Assembly (NCBI RefSeq): GCF_014636315.1 | Contig: NZ_BMED01000003.1 | Span: forward strand, 1-64,000 | DNA: 64,000 bases | Origin: Parundibacterium terreum | Lineage (GTDB): Bacteria > Pseudomonadota > Gammaproteobacteria > Burkholderiales > Burkholderiaceae_D | Direction of reading: 5' to 3' | Part shown: piece after piece, positions 57,837 to 64,000 of the stretch | Numbering within the stretch: position 1 is the first letter of the stretch | Layout of the letters: each line of letters begins with the position of its first letter | Notes under the pieces: model-generated | Seen by the model: the letters and a program-made list of their open reading frames with translations, nothing else | Told to the model about the DNA's origin: nothing | Database searches by the model: none | Position numbers and translations under genes: made by a program

Positions 57837-58876
57837 CAGATCACCTTGGCGCGTGTCAGGTCATGGATGTGGAGCGCACCGACCAGCTTGCCGGAGTCGT
57901 CTGCCACCAGCAACTGGTTGATTCTGTGGGTTTCCATCAGTTCCACAGCTTCCACGGCCAGCTGCTCAGCACGCACGGTACGCGGATTTTTGTGCATCAC
58001 GTCAGCAATGATGACTTGTGAAAAGTCCTGCACTTTTTCCATCAGGCGGCGCAAGTCGCCATCGGTGAACACGCCCAGCACGCGCTGGTCGTGGTCCACG
58101 ATCGCAGTCATCGCCAGGCCTTTTTTGGTGATTTCCAGCAGGGCTGTAGTCAGACGGGTGTCCGGCGTTACCTGCGGTATTGCCTCGCCGGTGCGCATCA
58201 CATCGCGTACATGGGTCAGCAAGCGGCGGCCTAATGCGCCGCCGGGATGGGAGCGGGCAAAATCTTCTTCGCCGAAGCCGCGCGCATCCAGCATGGAGAC
58301 CGCCAGCGCATCGCCAAGCGCCAGCGTTGCCGTGGTGCTGGTGGTTGGCGCCAGATTCAGCGGGCAGGCTTCCTTGTCTACCTTGACGTCCAGATGGACA
58401 TCGGCCCAGCCGGCCAGACTGGAGGAGGCATTGCCTGTCATCGCGATCAGGCGGGTGCCCAGTCGCTTGATGGTCGGGATGATGGCCGCCAGCTCCGAGG
58501 ATTCGCCGGAGTAGGAAATGGCAATGACCACGTCCTGGGGGGTAATCATGCCCAGGTCGCCGTGCGCGGCTTCGCCGGGGTGGACAAACATGGCCGGAGT
58601 GCCGGTGGATGCGAAGGTCGCCGCCATCTTGCGCGCGATATGGCCGGATTTGCCCATGCCGGATACGACGACCCGTCCGTGGCAATTCATCAATAAGGCC
58701 ATCGCTTGTGCAAAGCTGGCACTGCCTTCACCGGCCAGCCTTAGTTTCAGGGACTGGATGGCCTCGGCTTCGGCATGCAAGGTCTCGCAGGCAAGCGCCA
58801 ATGCACGTTCGGCATCAAACGTGACGGCACCGGATTTGTTGGGGGTGGCATTAAGATTGCTGGTAATTGAGCTCAT
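57836..58876 (-). CDS. kdsD: D-arabinose 5-phosphate isomerase
   Basis: The 346-residue enzyme has a SIS sugar isomerase domain (about residues 50-190, with GMGKSGHIARKMAATFASTGTPAMFVHPGEAAHGDLGM). Two CBS domains follow at the C-terminus. It converts ribulose 5-phosphate to arabinose 5-phosphate, the first step to Kdo. It is the first gene of a leftward operon that also includes kdsC and the lpt genes, and it diverges from the antiporter gene. Confidence 0.94.
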   Translation of the reverse strand: MSSITSNLNATPNKSGAVTFDAERALALACETLHAEAEAIQSLKLRLAGEGSASFAQAMALLMNCHGRVVVSGMGKSGHIARKMAATFASTGTPAMFVHPGEAAHGDLGMITPQDVVIAISYSGESSELAAIIPTIKRLGTRLIAMTGNASSSLAGWADVHLDVKVDKEACPLNLAPTTSTTATLALGDALAVSMLDARGFGEEDFARSHPGGALGRRLLTHVRDVMRTGEAIPQVTPDTRLTTALLEITKKGLAMTAIVDHDQRVLGVFTDGDLRRLMEKVQDFSQVIIADVMHKNPRTVRAEQLAVEAVELMETHRINQLLVADDSGKLVGALHIHDLTRAKVI

Positions 58877-59069
58877 GCCGAAAGTATAAACGAAATTCGT
58901 TAAGCAAAAACTTTGCCAGATACTTTAGATTGAGTGTTGCTGCACTGCAAATATATCTTTATATCGGAGTAATGTGTCGAGGTAATACCTCAAGTTAATC
59001 CGGTATTAGTAATTGTCCGTCAGAGGATTAATTGAATGTGAATGAATTATTTAAGTAATAATAAGCAAC

Positions 59070-61052
59070 ATGACAGCCTTGGACACAACACTACTGCTTT
59101 TGGGCGCTGCCGTGCTCGGCGTGGTGGCTTTTCGCATGATGCAATTGCCGCCTATGCTGGGTTACTTGGTAGTCGGGATATTGATAGGCCCGTATGGGCT
59201 GGGTCTGGCGCAAAACGACGCGACGACGCATGAGCTGGCGGAGTTCGGTGTTGTTTTTTTGATGTTCTCCATAGGCCTGGAATTTTCCCTGCAAAAGCTG
59301 ATGTCCATGCGCAAGGCGGTGTTTGGCTTGGGCATGGCGCAGGTACTGGTGACCATCGTTGCGACCATGGCCTTTGGCGGACTGATGGCCTATTTCCTGC
59401 CGCTCAAATTCAATATCAGTTGGGAAGCTTCGTTTGCCCTGGGCGGCGCATTGGCGATGTCGTCCACCGCGATCGTTTCCAAGATGCTGACTGAAAAGCT
59501 GGAGCTGGAAAGCCCGCATGGACGGCAGATTATCAGCGTGCTGCTATTTCAGGATCTGGCAGTGGTTCCCTTGCTGATCCTGGTGCCGGCACTGGCCTCG
59601 CACTCCGGCAATTTAATGGAAACCCTGTTGTGGGCCAGTGCCAAGGCTGCCTTTGTGCTGTTTGTGCTGCTGTTCATCGGCCAAAAGCTGATGCGGCGCT
59701 GGTTCAGCATCGTCGTAAAGCGCCGCTCGCAGGAATTGTTCATGCTGAACCTGCTGCTGGTGACGCTGGGCGCCGCCTGGATCACAGATTATGCAGGTTT
59801 GTCTATGGCCCTCGGTGCCTTTGTCGCTGGCATGCTGATCTCTGAAACAGAATACCGGCACCAGGTGGAAGAGGACATCAAGCCTTTCCGCGACGTGCTG
59901 CTGGGACTGTTTTTTGTCACGATAGGCATGCTGCTGAATGTCAGGCTGGTCATTGCCAATGGCTGGCTGATCCTGTTGCTGCTGATGGGGCCCGTGCTAT
60001 TGAAGTTCGGTCTGATCACCGCGCTGGCCAGACTGTTTGGCGCCTCCACCAGCGTTGCCTTGCGTACCGGCCTGGGCTTGGCGCAGGCGGGCGAATTCGG
60101 TTTTGTGCTGCTGAACCAGGCCGGCGGCTTGCAACTGGTGGATCCTTTGCTGGTGCAGTTGATCCTGGCCTCGATGGTACTGTCCATGCTGGCTTCGCCA
60201 TTCATCCTGGCGAAGTCGGATGCGATCGTGATGAAGCTGTCCGCCAATGAATGGATGATGCAGTCGCTGGCGCTGACCCAGATCGCGACCCGCACGATGG
60301 CGACCAAGAAGCATGTGATCATCGCCGGCTTCGGCCGCAGCGGCCAAAGCCTGGCCAAGCTGCTTAGCGAGGAAAAAATTGATTATCACGCGCTGGATCT
60401 GGACCCGGACCGCATACGCGAAGCGCAGATCGCCGGTGCCAATGTGTCTTACGGCGATGCAGCACGCCGCGAGAGCCTGGTGGCCGCCGGTATCAACCGC
60501 GCTGCAGCGCTGGTTGTGACTTATACCAATACCGCGTCGGCGCTGAAGGTGCTGCATTTTGTCAGCGAATTAAATCCGACTTTGCCCGTCATTGTGCGTA
60601 GCCAGGACGATACCGACCTGAATAAATTGCGGGAGGCGGGCGCCACCGAAGTAGTGCCGGAACTGCTGGAGGGCAGCCTGATGCTGGCCTCGCATGCGCT
60701 GGTGTTGCTGGGCGTGCCTTTGCGCCGCGTCGTGCACAGGGTGCAGGCGGCGCGTGACGAACGCTATGAATCTCTGCGCGGCTATTTTCACGGCGCCAGC
60801 GATGCCGGCGACAGCCCGGAGAGCATGCAGGTGCGCCTGCACACGGTACTTCTGCATGAAAGGGCCAAGTCCCTGGGCAAAAAGCTGGAAGAGCTGAATC
60901 TGTCAGAACTGGAAGTCGATGTGACCGCAGTGCGACGCGGCAAGCAAAGGCTGGAACTGGCCCAGCAGATCGTTTTGCAGGAGGGGGACGTGGTTGTGGT
61001 GCGCGGTATCGCAGAAGCTGTCGCTAGGGCAGAGCATCGCCTGTTAAAATAG
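59070..61052 (+). CDS. Kef-type monovalent cation:proton antiporter (CPA2)
   Basis: The 660-residue protein has about twelve helices of the CPA2/KefB family, with MFSIGLEFSLQKL and SSTAIVSKMLTEK in the transport core. A TrkA-N domain (Rossmann motif HVIIAGFGRSGQSLAKLL, near residue 410) and a C-terminal TrkA-C domain (about residues 580-658) follow. It is likely a regulated K+ or Na+/H+ exchanger. The ATG at 59070 has only a weak ribosome binding site. It diverges from kdsD; the palindromic element follows it. Confidence 0.88.
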   Translation: MTALDTTLLLLGAAVLGVVAFRMMQLPPMLGYLVVGILIGPYGLGLAQNDATTHELAEFGVVFLMFSIGLEFSLQKLMSMRKAVFGLGMAQVLVTIVATMAFGGLMAYFLPLKFNISWEASFALGGALAMSSTAIVSKMLTEKLELESPHGRQIISVLLFQDLAVVPLLILVPALASHSGNLMETLLWASAKAAFVLFVLLFIGQKLMRRWFSIVVKRRSQELFMLNLLLVTLGAAWITDYAGLSMALGAFVAGMLISETEYRHQVEEDIKPFRDVLLGLFFVTIGMLLNVRLVIANGWLILLLLMGPVLLKFGLITALARLFGASTSVALRTGLGLAQAGEFGFVLLNQAGGLQLVDPLLVQLILASMVLSMLASPFILAKSDAIVMKLSANEWMMQSLALTQIATRTMATKKHVIIAGFGRSGQSLAKLLSEEKIDYHALDLDPDRIREAQIAGANVSYGDAARRESLVAAGINRAAALVVTYTNTASALKVLHFVSELNPTLPVIVRSQDDTDLNKLREAGATEVVPELLEGSLMLASHALVLLGVPLRRVVHRVQAARDERYESLRGYFHGASDAGDSPESMQVRLHTVLLHERAKSLGKKLEELNLSELEVDVTAVRRGKQRLELAQQIVLQEGDVVVVRGIAEAVARAEHRLLK

Positions 61053-61118
61053 CGCCTGCCGCCAAAATAGCTTGTTGTGTTTTTGAAAATGCAACAGGCT
61101 TTTTTACGCCATTTTTAA

Positions 61119-61387
61119 TAGAACTCATTTCATCAATAGGAGCGAGTGCGAACGAGTCCATTTGGGATGCAGTGCGAGGCGCGTCGCGACGCAAAGACTG
61201 GCCGTCTTTGCTAGCGGCGCAACGCTGCAATGCGCCCAAATGGGCCGTTCCCGGAGGGTTTGTCTTAAAAGTGGCGCTGGACTGCGTTGCACTCGTTGTC
61301 AATAGCTCGCTATTGACGCCTTGCACGCCTTGCCAGCGCCGCTTTTAAGGCAAACGCATCTCACTCCTATTGATGAAATGAGTTCTA
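61119..61387. mobile_element. 269-bp palindromic element with 24-bp terminal inverted repeats (MITE-like)
   Basis: The ends are perfect 24-bp inverted repeats: TAGAACTCATTT at 61119 runs to GAG at 61142, and CTC at 61364 runs to GAGTTCTA at 61387. Both start and end with TA, which fits a target-site duplication of the IS630/mariner kind. Inside are two arms. Arm A pairs CCATTTGGG (61158-61166) with CCCAAATGG (61235-61243) and GCAAAGAC (61191-61198) with GTCTTTGC (61204-61211). Arm B pairs 61264-61280 with 61333-61349 (17 bp with one G-T pair) and GTCAATAG (61298-61305) with CTATTGAC (61310-61317). No protein is encoded. It lies between the antiporter gene and apt. Confidence 0.7.
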
Positions 61388-61421
61388 GCAACCGAAGTAA
61401 TCGAAAGAAGGACATCACGCG

Positions 61422-61964
61422 ATGTTAAACGCATCCCAATACATCAAGGAACATATCCGCACAGTGGAAAACTGGCCGCAACAAGGGGTCATGTTCCGTG
61501 ATATTACGCCCTTGCTGCAAGATCCCAAGACCTTCCGCGTCTTGATCGACCTGTTTGTGCACCGTTACATGGATGCCAAGCTGGACATGGTGGCGGGCCT
61601 GGATGCGCGCGGCTTTATCATAGGCTCGGTACTGGCCTATGAGCTCAACCTCGGTTTTGTGCCCATCCGCAAGAAAGGCAAGCTGCCTTTCACTACTTTG
61701 TCGGAACAATACGAACTCGAATACGGTAGTGCTACCGTAGAATTGCACGCCGATGCCTGCAAGCCAGGCGATCGCGTGGTACTGATAGACGATCTGATCG
61801 CTACCGGCGGCACCATGATGGCCGGCAAGAAACTGCTGGAACGCCTGGGCGCGGAAGTAGTGGAAGGCGCGGTCATCGTCGATTTGCCGGAACTGGGCGG
61901 CTCCAAGCTGCTGAAATCCAGCGGGCTGCAGTTGTACACCGTATGTGACTTCGACGGGCATTGA
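61422..61964 (+). CDS. apt: Adenine phosphoribosyltransferase
   Basis: The 180-residue enzyme has the family opening [25 protein letters not shown] and the PRPP-binding motif [17 protein letters not shown]. It salvages adenine to AMP. AGAAGGACATC gives a ribosome binding region before the ATG at 61422. The palindromic element lies 34 bp upstream, so the element may affect apt expression. A strong terminator follows. Confidence 0.95.
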   Translation: MLNASQYIKEHIRTVENWPQQGVMFRDITPLLQDPKTFRVLIDLFVHRYMDAKLDMVAGLDARGFIIGSVLAYELNLGFVPIRKKGKLPFTTLSEQYELEYGSATVELHADACKPGDRVVLIDDLIATGGTMMAGKKLLERLGAEVVEGAVIVDLPELGGSKLLKSSGLQLYTVCDFDGH

Positions 61965-61990
61965 TAGGATGGGCTGAGCTTGTCAGCAAA

Positions 61991-62036
61991 ATAAAGCCGG
62001 TTTGCCTGAAGGGCGCGCCGGCTTTATTTATTATTT
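61991..62036 (+). terminator. Terminator after apt
   Basis: ATAAAGCCGG (61991-62000) pairs perfectly with CCGGCTTTAT (62018-62027) around a 17-nt loop, followed by the T-rich TTATTATTTT. It lies 27 nt after the apt stop and insulates the riboswitch-controlled ahcY. Confidence 0.8.
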
Positions 62037-62119
62037 TCATAATTATTGCCAGCGAGAATACTCATCAATAATAATCAAGCATAAAGGCCTGCTTTTCCTC
62101 TGCATACTGGAATTTGCGC

Positions 62120-62125
62120 TATACT
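62120..62125 (+). promoter_or_regulatory. Candidate -10 box of the ahcY transcript
   Basis: TATACT at 62120-62125 would place the transcription start near 62132, directly at the 5' end of the SAH riboswitch. No good -35 hexamer was found at the expected distance, so the promoter may need an activator. The call rests on the -10 box and the fit to the aptamer start. Confidence 0.45.
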
Positions 62126-62132
62126 TCTGCAA

Positions 62133-62208
62133 TTCCAAGGAGCGTTGCGACGAAATTAGCGAGCCCTCTCCAATTTCGCCAGGCTTGGAACATGCAACTG
62201 CGCTCACG
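62133..62208 (+). promoter_or_regulatory. S-adenosylhomocysteine (SAH) riboswitch
   Basis: The pattern fits the SAH riboswitch known upstream of ahcY in beta- and gammaproteobacteria. P1 is CCAAG (62135-62139) with CTTGG (62184-62188). A long stem is CGAAATT (62151-62157) with AATTTCG (62172-62178). The conserved GGAGCGTTGC core (62139-62148) forms a pseudoknot with GCAACTGCGCTC (62194-62205), with GAGCG pairing CGCTC and TTGC pairing GCAA. It ends 29 nt before the ahcY start. By analogy, bound SAH turns ahcY expression on. Confidence 0.92.
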
Positions 62209-62237
62209 TTACTTTTTTCACAAGAAAGGAGGGCGTG

Positions 62238-63662
62238 ATGAACGCCTCTATATCCCCCGTGCAGAAACCCGATCAAGACTTCCTGGTAGCCGACATTAGC
62301 TTGGCTGGCTGGGGTCAAAAAGAAATCAAGATTGCTGAAACAGAAATGCCGGGCCTGATGGCGATTCGCGAAGAATACGCCGCCAGCCAGCCATTGAAGG
62401 GCGCGCGCATTACCGGTTCGCTGCACATGACGATCCAGACTGCGGTGCTTATCGAAACGCTGAACGCACTCGGCGCGCAAGTACGCTGGGCTTCCTGCAA
62501 TATCTATTCGACACAAGACCACGCGGCTGCAGCGATTGCAGCCGGCGGTACGCCGGTGTTTGCATTCAAAGGCGAAAACCTGGATGAATACTGGGAATTC
62601 ACGCACCGTATTTTCGAATGGAAAGACGGCGGCTATTCCAACATGATCCTGGATGACGGCGGCGATGCAACCCTGCTGCTGCACTTGGGTACGCGTGCGG
62701 AGAAAGATATCTCCGTACTGGCCAATCCAGGCTCGGAAGAAGAAATCTGCCTGTTCAACGCGATCAAGAAGCACCTGGCGACTGAGCCTGACTGGTATTC
62801 TAAGCGTCTGGCCGCCATCAAGGGTGTGACGGAAGAAACCACGACCGGCGTGCACCGCCTGTACCAGATGCACAAGGAAGGCAAGCTGGCTTTCCCGGCC
62901 ATTAACGTCAATGATTCCGTCACCAAATCCAAGTTCGACAATCTGTACGGCTGCCGCGAATCGCTGGTAGACGGTATCAAGCGCGCCACCGACGTGATGA
63001 TCGCAGGCAAGGTTGCCGTGATCGCCGGTTACGGTGACGTGGGCAAGGGCTCCGCGCAGGCAATGCGCGCCTTGTCGGCGCAAGTCTGGGTAACTGAAAT
63101 CGATCCTATCTGCGCACTGCAGGCAGCGATGGAAGGTTATCGCGTCGTGACGATGGACTATGCTGCAGAACACGGCGACATCTTTGTAACGACTACTGGT
63201 AACTACCACGTGATCAGCCACGAGCATATGCTGAAGATGAAGGATCAGGCCATCGTCTGCAATATCGGCCACTTCGATAATGAAATCGACGTCGCTTCAC
63301 TGAAGAAATACACCTGGGACAATATCAAGCCCCAGGTTGATCATGTGATTTTCCCTGACGGTAAACGCATCATCCTGTTGGCAGAAGGCCGCCTGGTGAA
63401 CCTGGGTTGCGGTACCGGCCATCCTTCCTATGTGATGAGCTCTTCCTTCGCCAACCAGACTATCGCTCAGATCGAACTGTTCCTGAACAATGACAAGTAT
63501 CCTGTCGGCGTCTACACTTTGCCTAAGCACCTGGATGAAAAAGTCGCTCGTTTGCAACTGAAGAAACTCAATGCGCAACTGAGCGAATTGACGGACGAGC
63601 AGGCTGCCTACATCGGCGTCAGCAAGAACGGCCCGTACAAGGCTGACCACTACCGTTATTGA
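62238..63662 (+). CDS. ahcY: S-adenosylhomocysteine hydrolase
   Basis: The 474-residue enzyme splits SAH into adenosine and homocysteine, keeping methylation going. Signature regions are [16 protein letters not shown], the NAD-binding [15 protein letters not shown] and [11 protein letters not shown]. The ATG at 62238 follows AAGGAGGG; a GTG directly upstream (62235) would add one residue. The SAH riboswitch upstream links expression to its own substrate. The product adenosine and the nearby apt gene both concern adenine salvage. Confidence 0.97.
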   Translation: MNASISPVQKPDQDFLVADISLAGWGQKEIKIAETEMPGLMAIREEYAASQPLKGARITGSLHMTIQTAVLIETLNALGAQVRWASCNIYSTQDHAAAAIAAGGTPVFAFKGENLDEYWEFTHRIFEWKDGGYSNMILDDGGDATLLLHLGTRAEKDISVLANPGSEEEICLFNAIKKHLATEPDWYSKRLAAIKGVTEETTTGVHRLYQMHKEGKLAFPAINVNDSVTKSKFDNLYGCRESLVDGIKRATDVMIAGKVAVIAGYGDVGKGSAQAMRALSAQVWVTEIDPICALQAAMEGYRVVTMDYAAEHGDIFVTTTGNYHVISHEHMLKMKDQAIVCNIGHFDNEIDVASLKKYTWDNIKPQVDHVIFPDGKRIILLAEGRLVNLGCGTGHPSYVMSSSFANQTIAQIELFLNNDKYPVGVYTLPKHLDEKVARLQLKKLNAQLSELTDEQAAYIGVSKNGPYKADHYRY

Positions 63663-63673
63663 TGGTCAAAACC

Positions 63674-63692
63674 TGGCGCTAAATTAGCGCCA
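63674..63692. repeat. 9-bp inverted repeat after ahcY
   Basis: TGGCGCTAA (63674-63682) and TTAGCGCCA (63684-63692) are perfect inverted repeats around a single A, just behind the ahcY stop. There is no T-run directly after it. A second hairpin with T-rich tail follows at 63751, which is the likely terminator. Confidence 0.5.
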
Positions 63693-63750
63693 AGTAAGTA
63701 ACTAAGTAACAGTCGCCGGTATCCGCTGCTGTTACTGTTGTATATGATTG

Positions 63751-63783
63751 TGGGTGAGGTAGGCTACTCACCCATTTATTTTC
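63751..63783 (+). terminator. Terminator of ahcY transcript
   Basis: TGGGTGAG (63751-63758) pairs with CTCACCCA (63767-63774), followed by the T-rich TTTATTTTC. It lies just before the next gene and may allow some readthrough into it. Confidence 0.6.
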
Positions 63784-63799
63784 TTATACGGAGATCTGC

Positions 63800-64000
63800 A
63801 TGCGCTTGTTAGCAACCTGGTTGATCAATGCCCTGGCTTTACTTGCTTTACCCTATCTGATGCACTCGGTGCAGATAGACAGCTTCATGACCGCGCTGAT
63901 CGTGGCCGTGGTGCTGGGTTTTGTGAATACCGTGCTGCGACCTATTTTGCTGATCCTGACCTTGCCGGCAACGCTGTTGACGATGGGCCTGTTTATTTTT
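63800..64000 (+). CDS. Small membrane protein of the phage-holin superfamily IV type, partial
   Basis: The 67 codons visible up to the window edge encode a very hydrophobic protein: MRLLATWLINALALLALPYL, then ALIVAVVLGFVNTVLRPILLILTLP. This is the pattern of the small four-helix membrane proteins often found between ahcY and metF in betaproteobacteria (PF04020-like). The function is unknown; the holin label is by family name only. CGGAG precedes the ATG at 63800. The rest of the gene is cut off. Confidence 0.8.
   Translation, partial: MRLLATWLINALALLALPYLMHSVQIDSFMTALIVAVVLGFVNTVLRPILLILTLPATLLTMGLFIF

Noticed and set aside
57579-58514. 311-codon plus-strand frame across kdsC and kdsD
   Set aside because: It is antisense to two clear enzymes, and its Ser/Arg-rich translation is typical of a shadow frame.
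61119-61387. An integron attC site or CRISPR repeat as explanation for the palindromic element
   Set aside because: No attC-type GTTRRRY/RYYYAAC core sites and no regularly spaced direct repeats are present.
62043-63272. 409-codon open frame antisense to ahcY and its riboswitch
   Set aside because: It covers the riboswitch and the conserved ahcY gene and shows no family motif.

Overview
This window comes from the chromosome of a betaproteobacterium, most likely of the family Oxalobacteraceae (Herminiimonas/Janthinobacterium-like). The evidence is the beta-type sequence of the ribosomal proteins and RpoA, a System II (ResB/CcsA) cytochrome c maturation pair, an S-adenosylhomocysteine riboswitch before ahcY, and the gene neighbourhoods pilMNOPQ-aroKB and kdsD-kdsC-lptC-lptA-lptB-rpoN-hpf. 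The family assignment is inferred from recognised protein sequences, not from a search. No rRNA, tRNA, CRISPR array, prophage or complete insertion sequence was seen.

Positions 1-15036 hold the end of tuf and the S10, spc and alpha ribosomal operons: rpsJ to rpsQ, rplN to secY, then infA, rpmJ, rpsM, rpsK, rpsD, rpoA and rplQ. Gene order is classical, but the junctions carry strong RNA structures: before rpsJ, before rplC (with a good sigma-70 promoter), between rpsQ and rplN, between rpsK and rpsD (a possible pseudoknot), and around rpoA. A perfect intrinsic terminator separates rpsD from rpoA.

Positions 15131-35885 are housekeeping and redox genes: cutA-dsbD, a 1-Cys peroxiredoxin, sbcB, and a leftward cluster (engB, a possible 43-residue ORF, hemB, a YhhN protein, a sterol-desaturase-like protein, a CorA-type transporter). 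Next come a cytochrome c4 with resB-ccsA to mature it, the periplasmic methionine sulfoxide reductase msrPQ, an outer-membrane-type protein, an acyltransferase, lptM, cyaY and the penicillin-binding protein gene mrcA.

Positions 36382-45792 hold the type IV pilus assembly operon pilMNOPQ, an Ig-like-repeat lipoprotein gene inserted behind pilQ, a single gene encoding fused shikimate kinase and dehydroquinate synthase (aroKB), and dgt. A DUF4197 gene follows. A branched-chain amino acid ABC transporter (47005-51876) has its second permease and first ATPase fused in one polypeptide (LivM-LivG).

Positions 51960-58876 run leftward: a 3-hydroxyisobutyryl-CoA hydrolase-like gene, then the lipopolysaccharide (Kdo and Lpt) and RpoN/HPF cluster. 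A Kef-type antiporter and apt follow rightward, separated by a 269-bp palindromic element with perfect 24-bp terminal inverted repeats, TA at both ends and two internal stem-loop arms. This looks like a MITE or a structured repeat and is the most unusual non-coding object here. The window ends with the SAH riboswitch, ahcY and the start of a small four-helix membrane protein gene.
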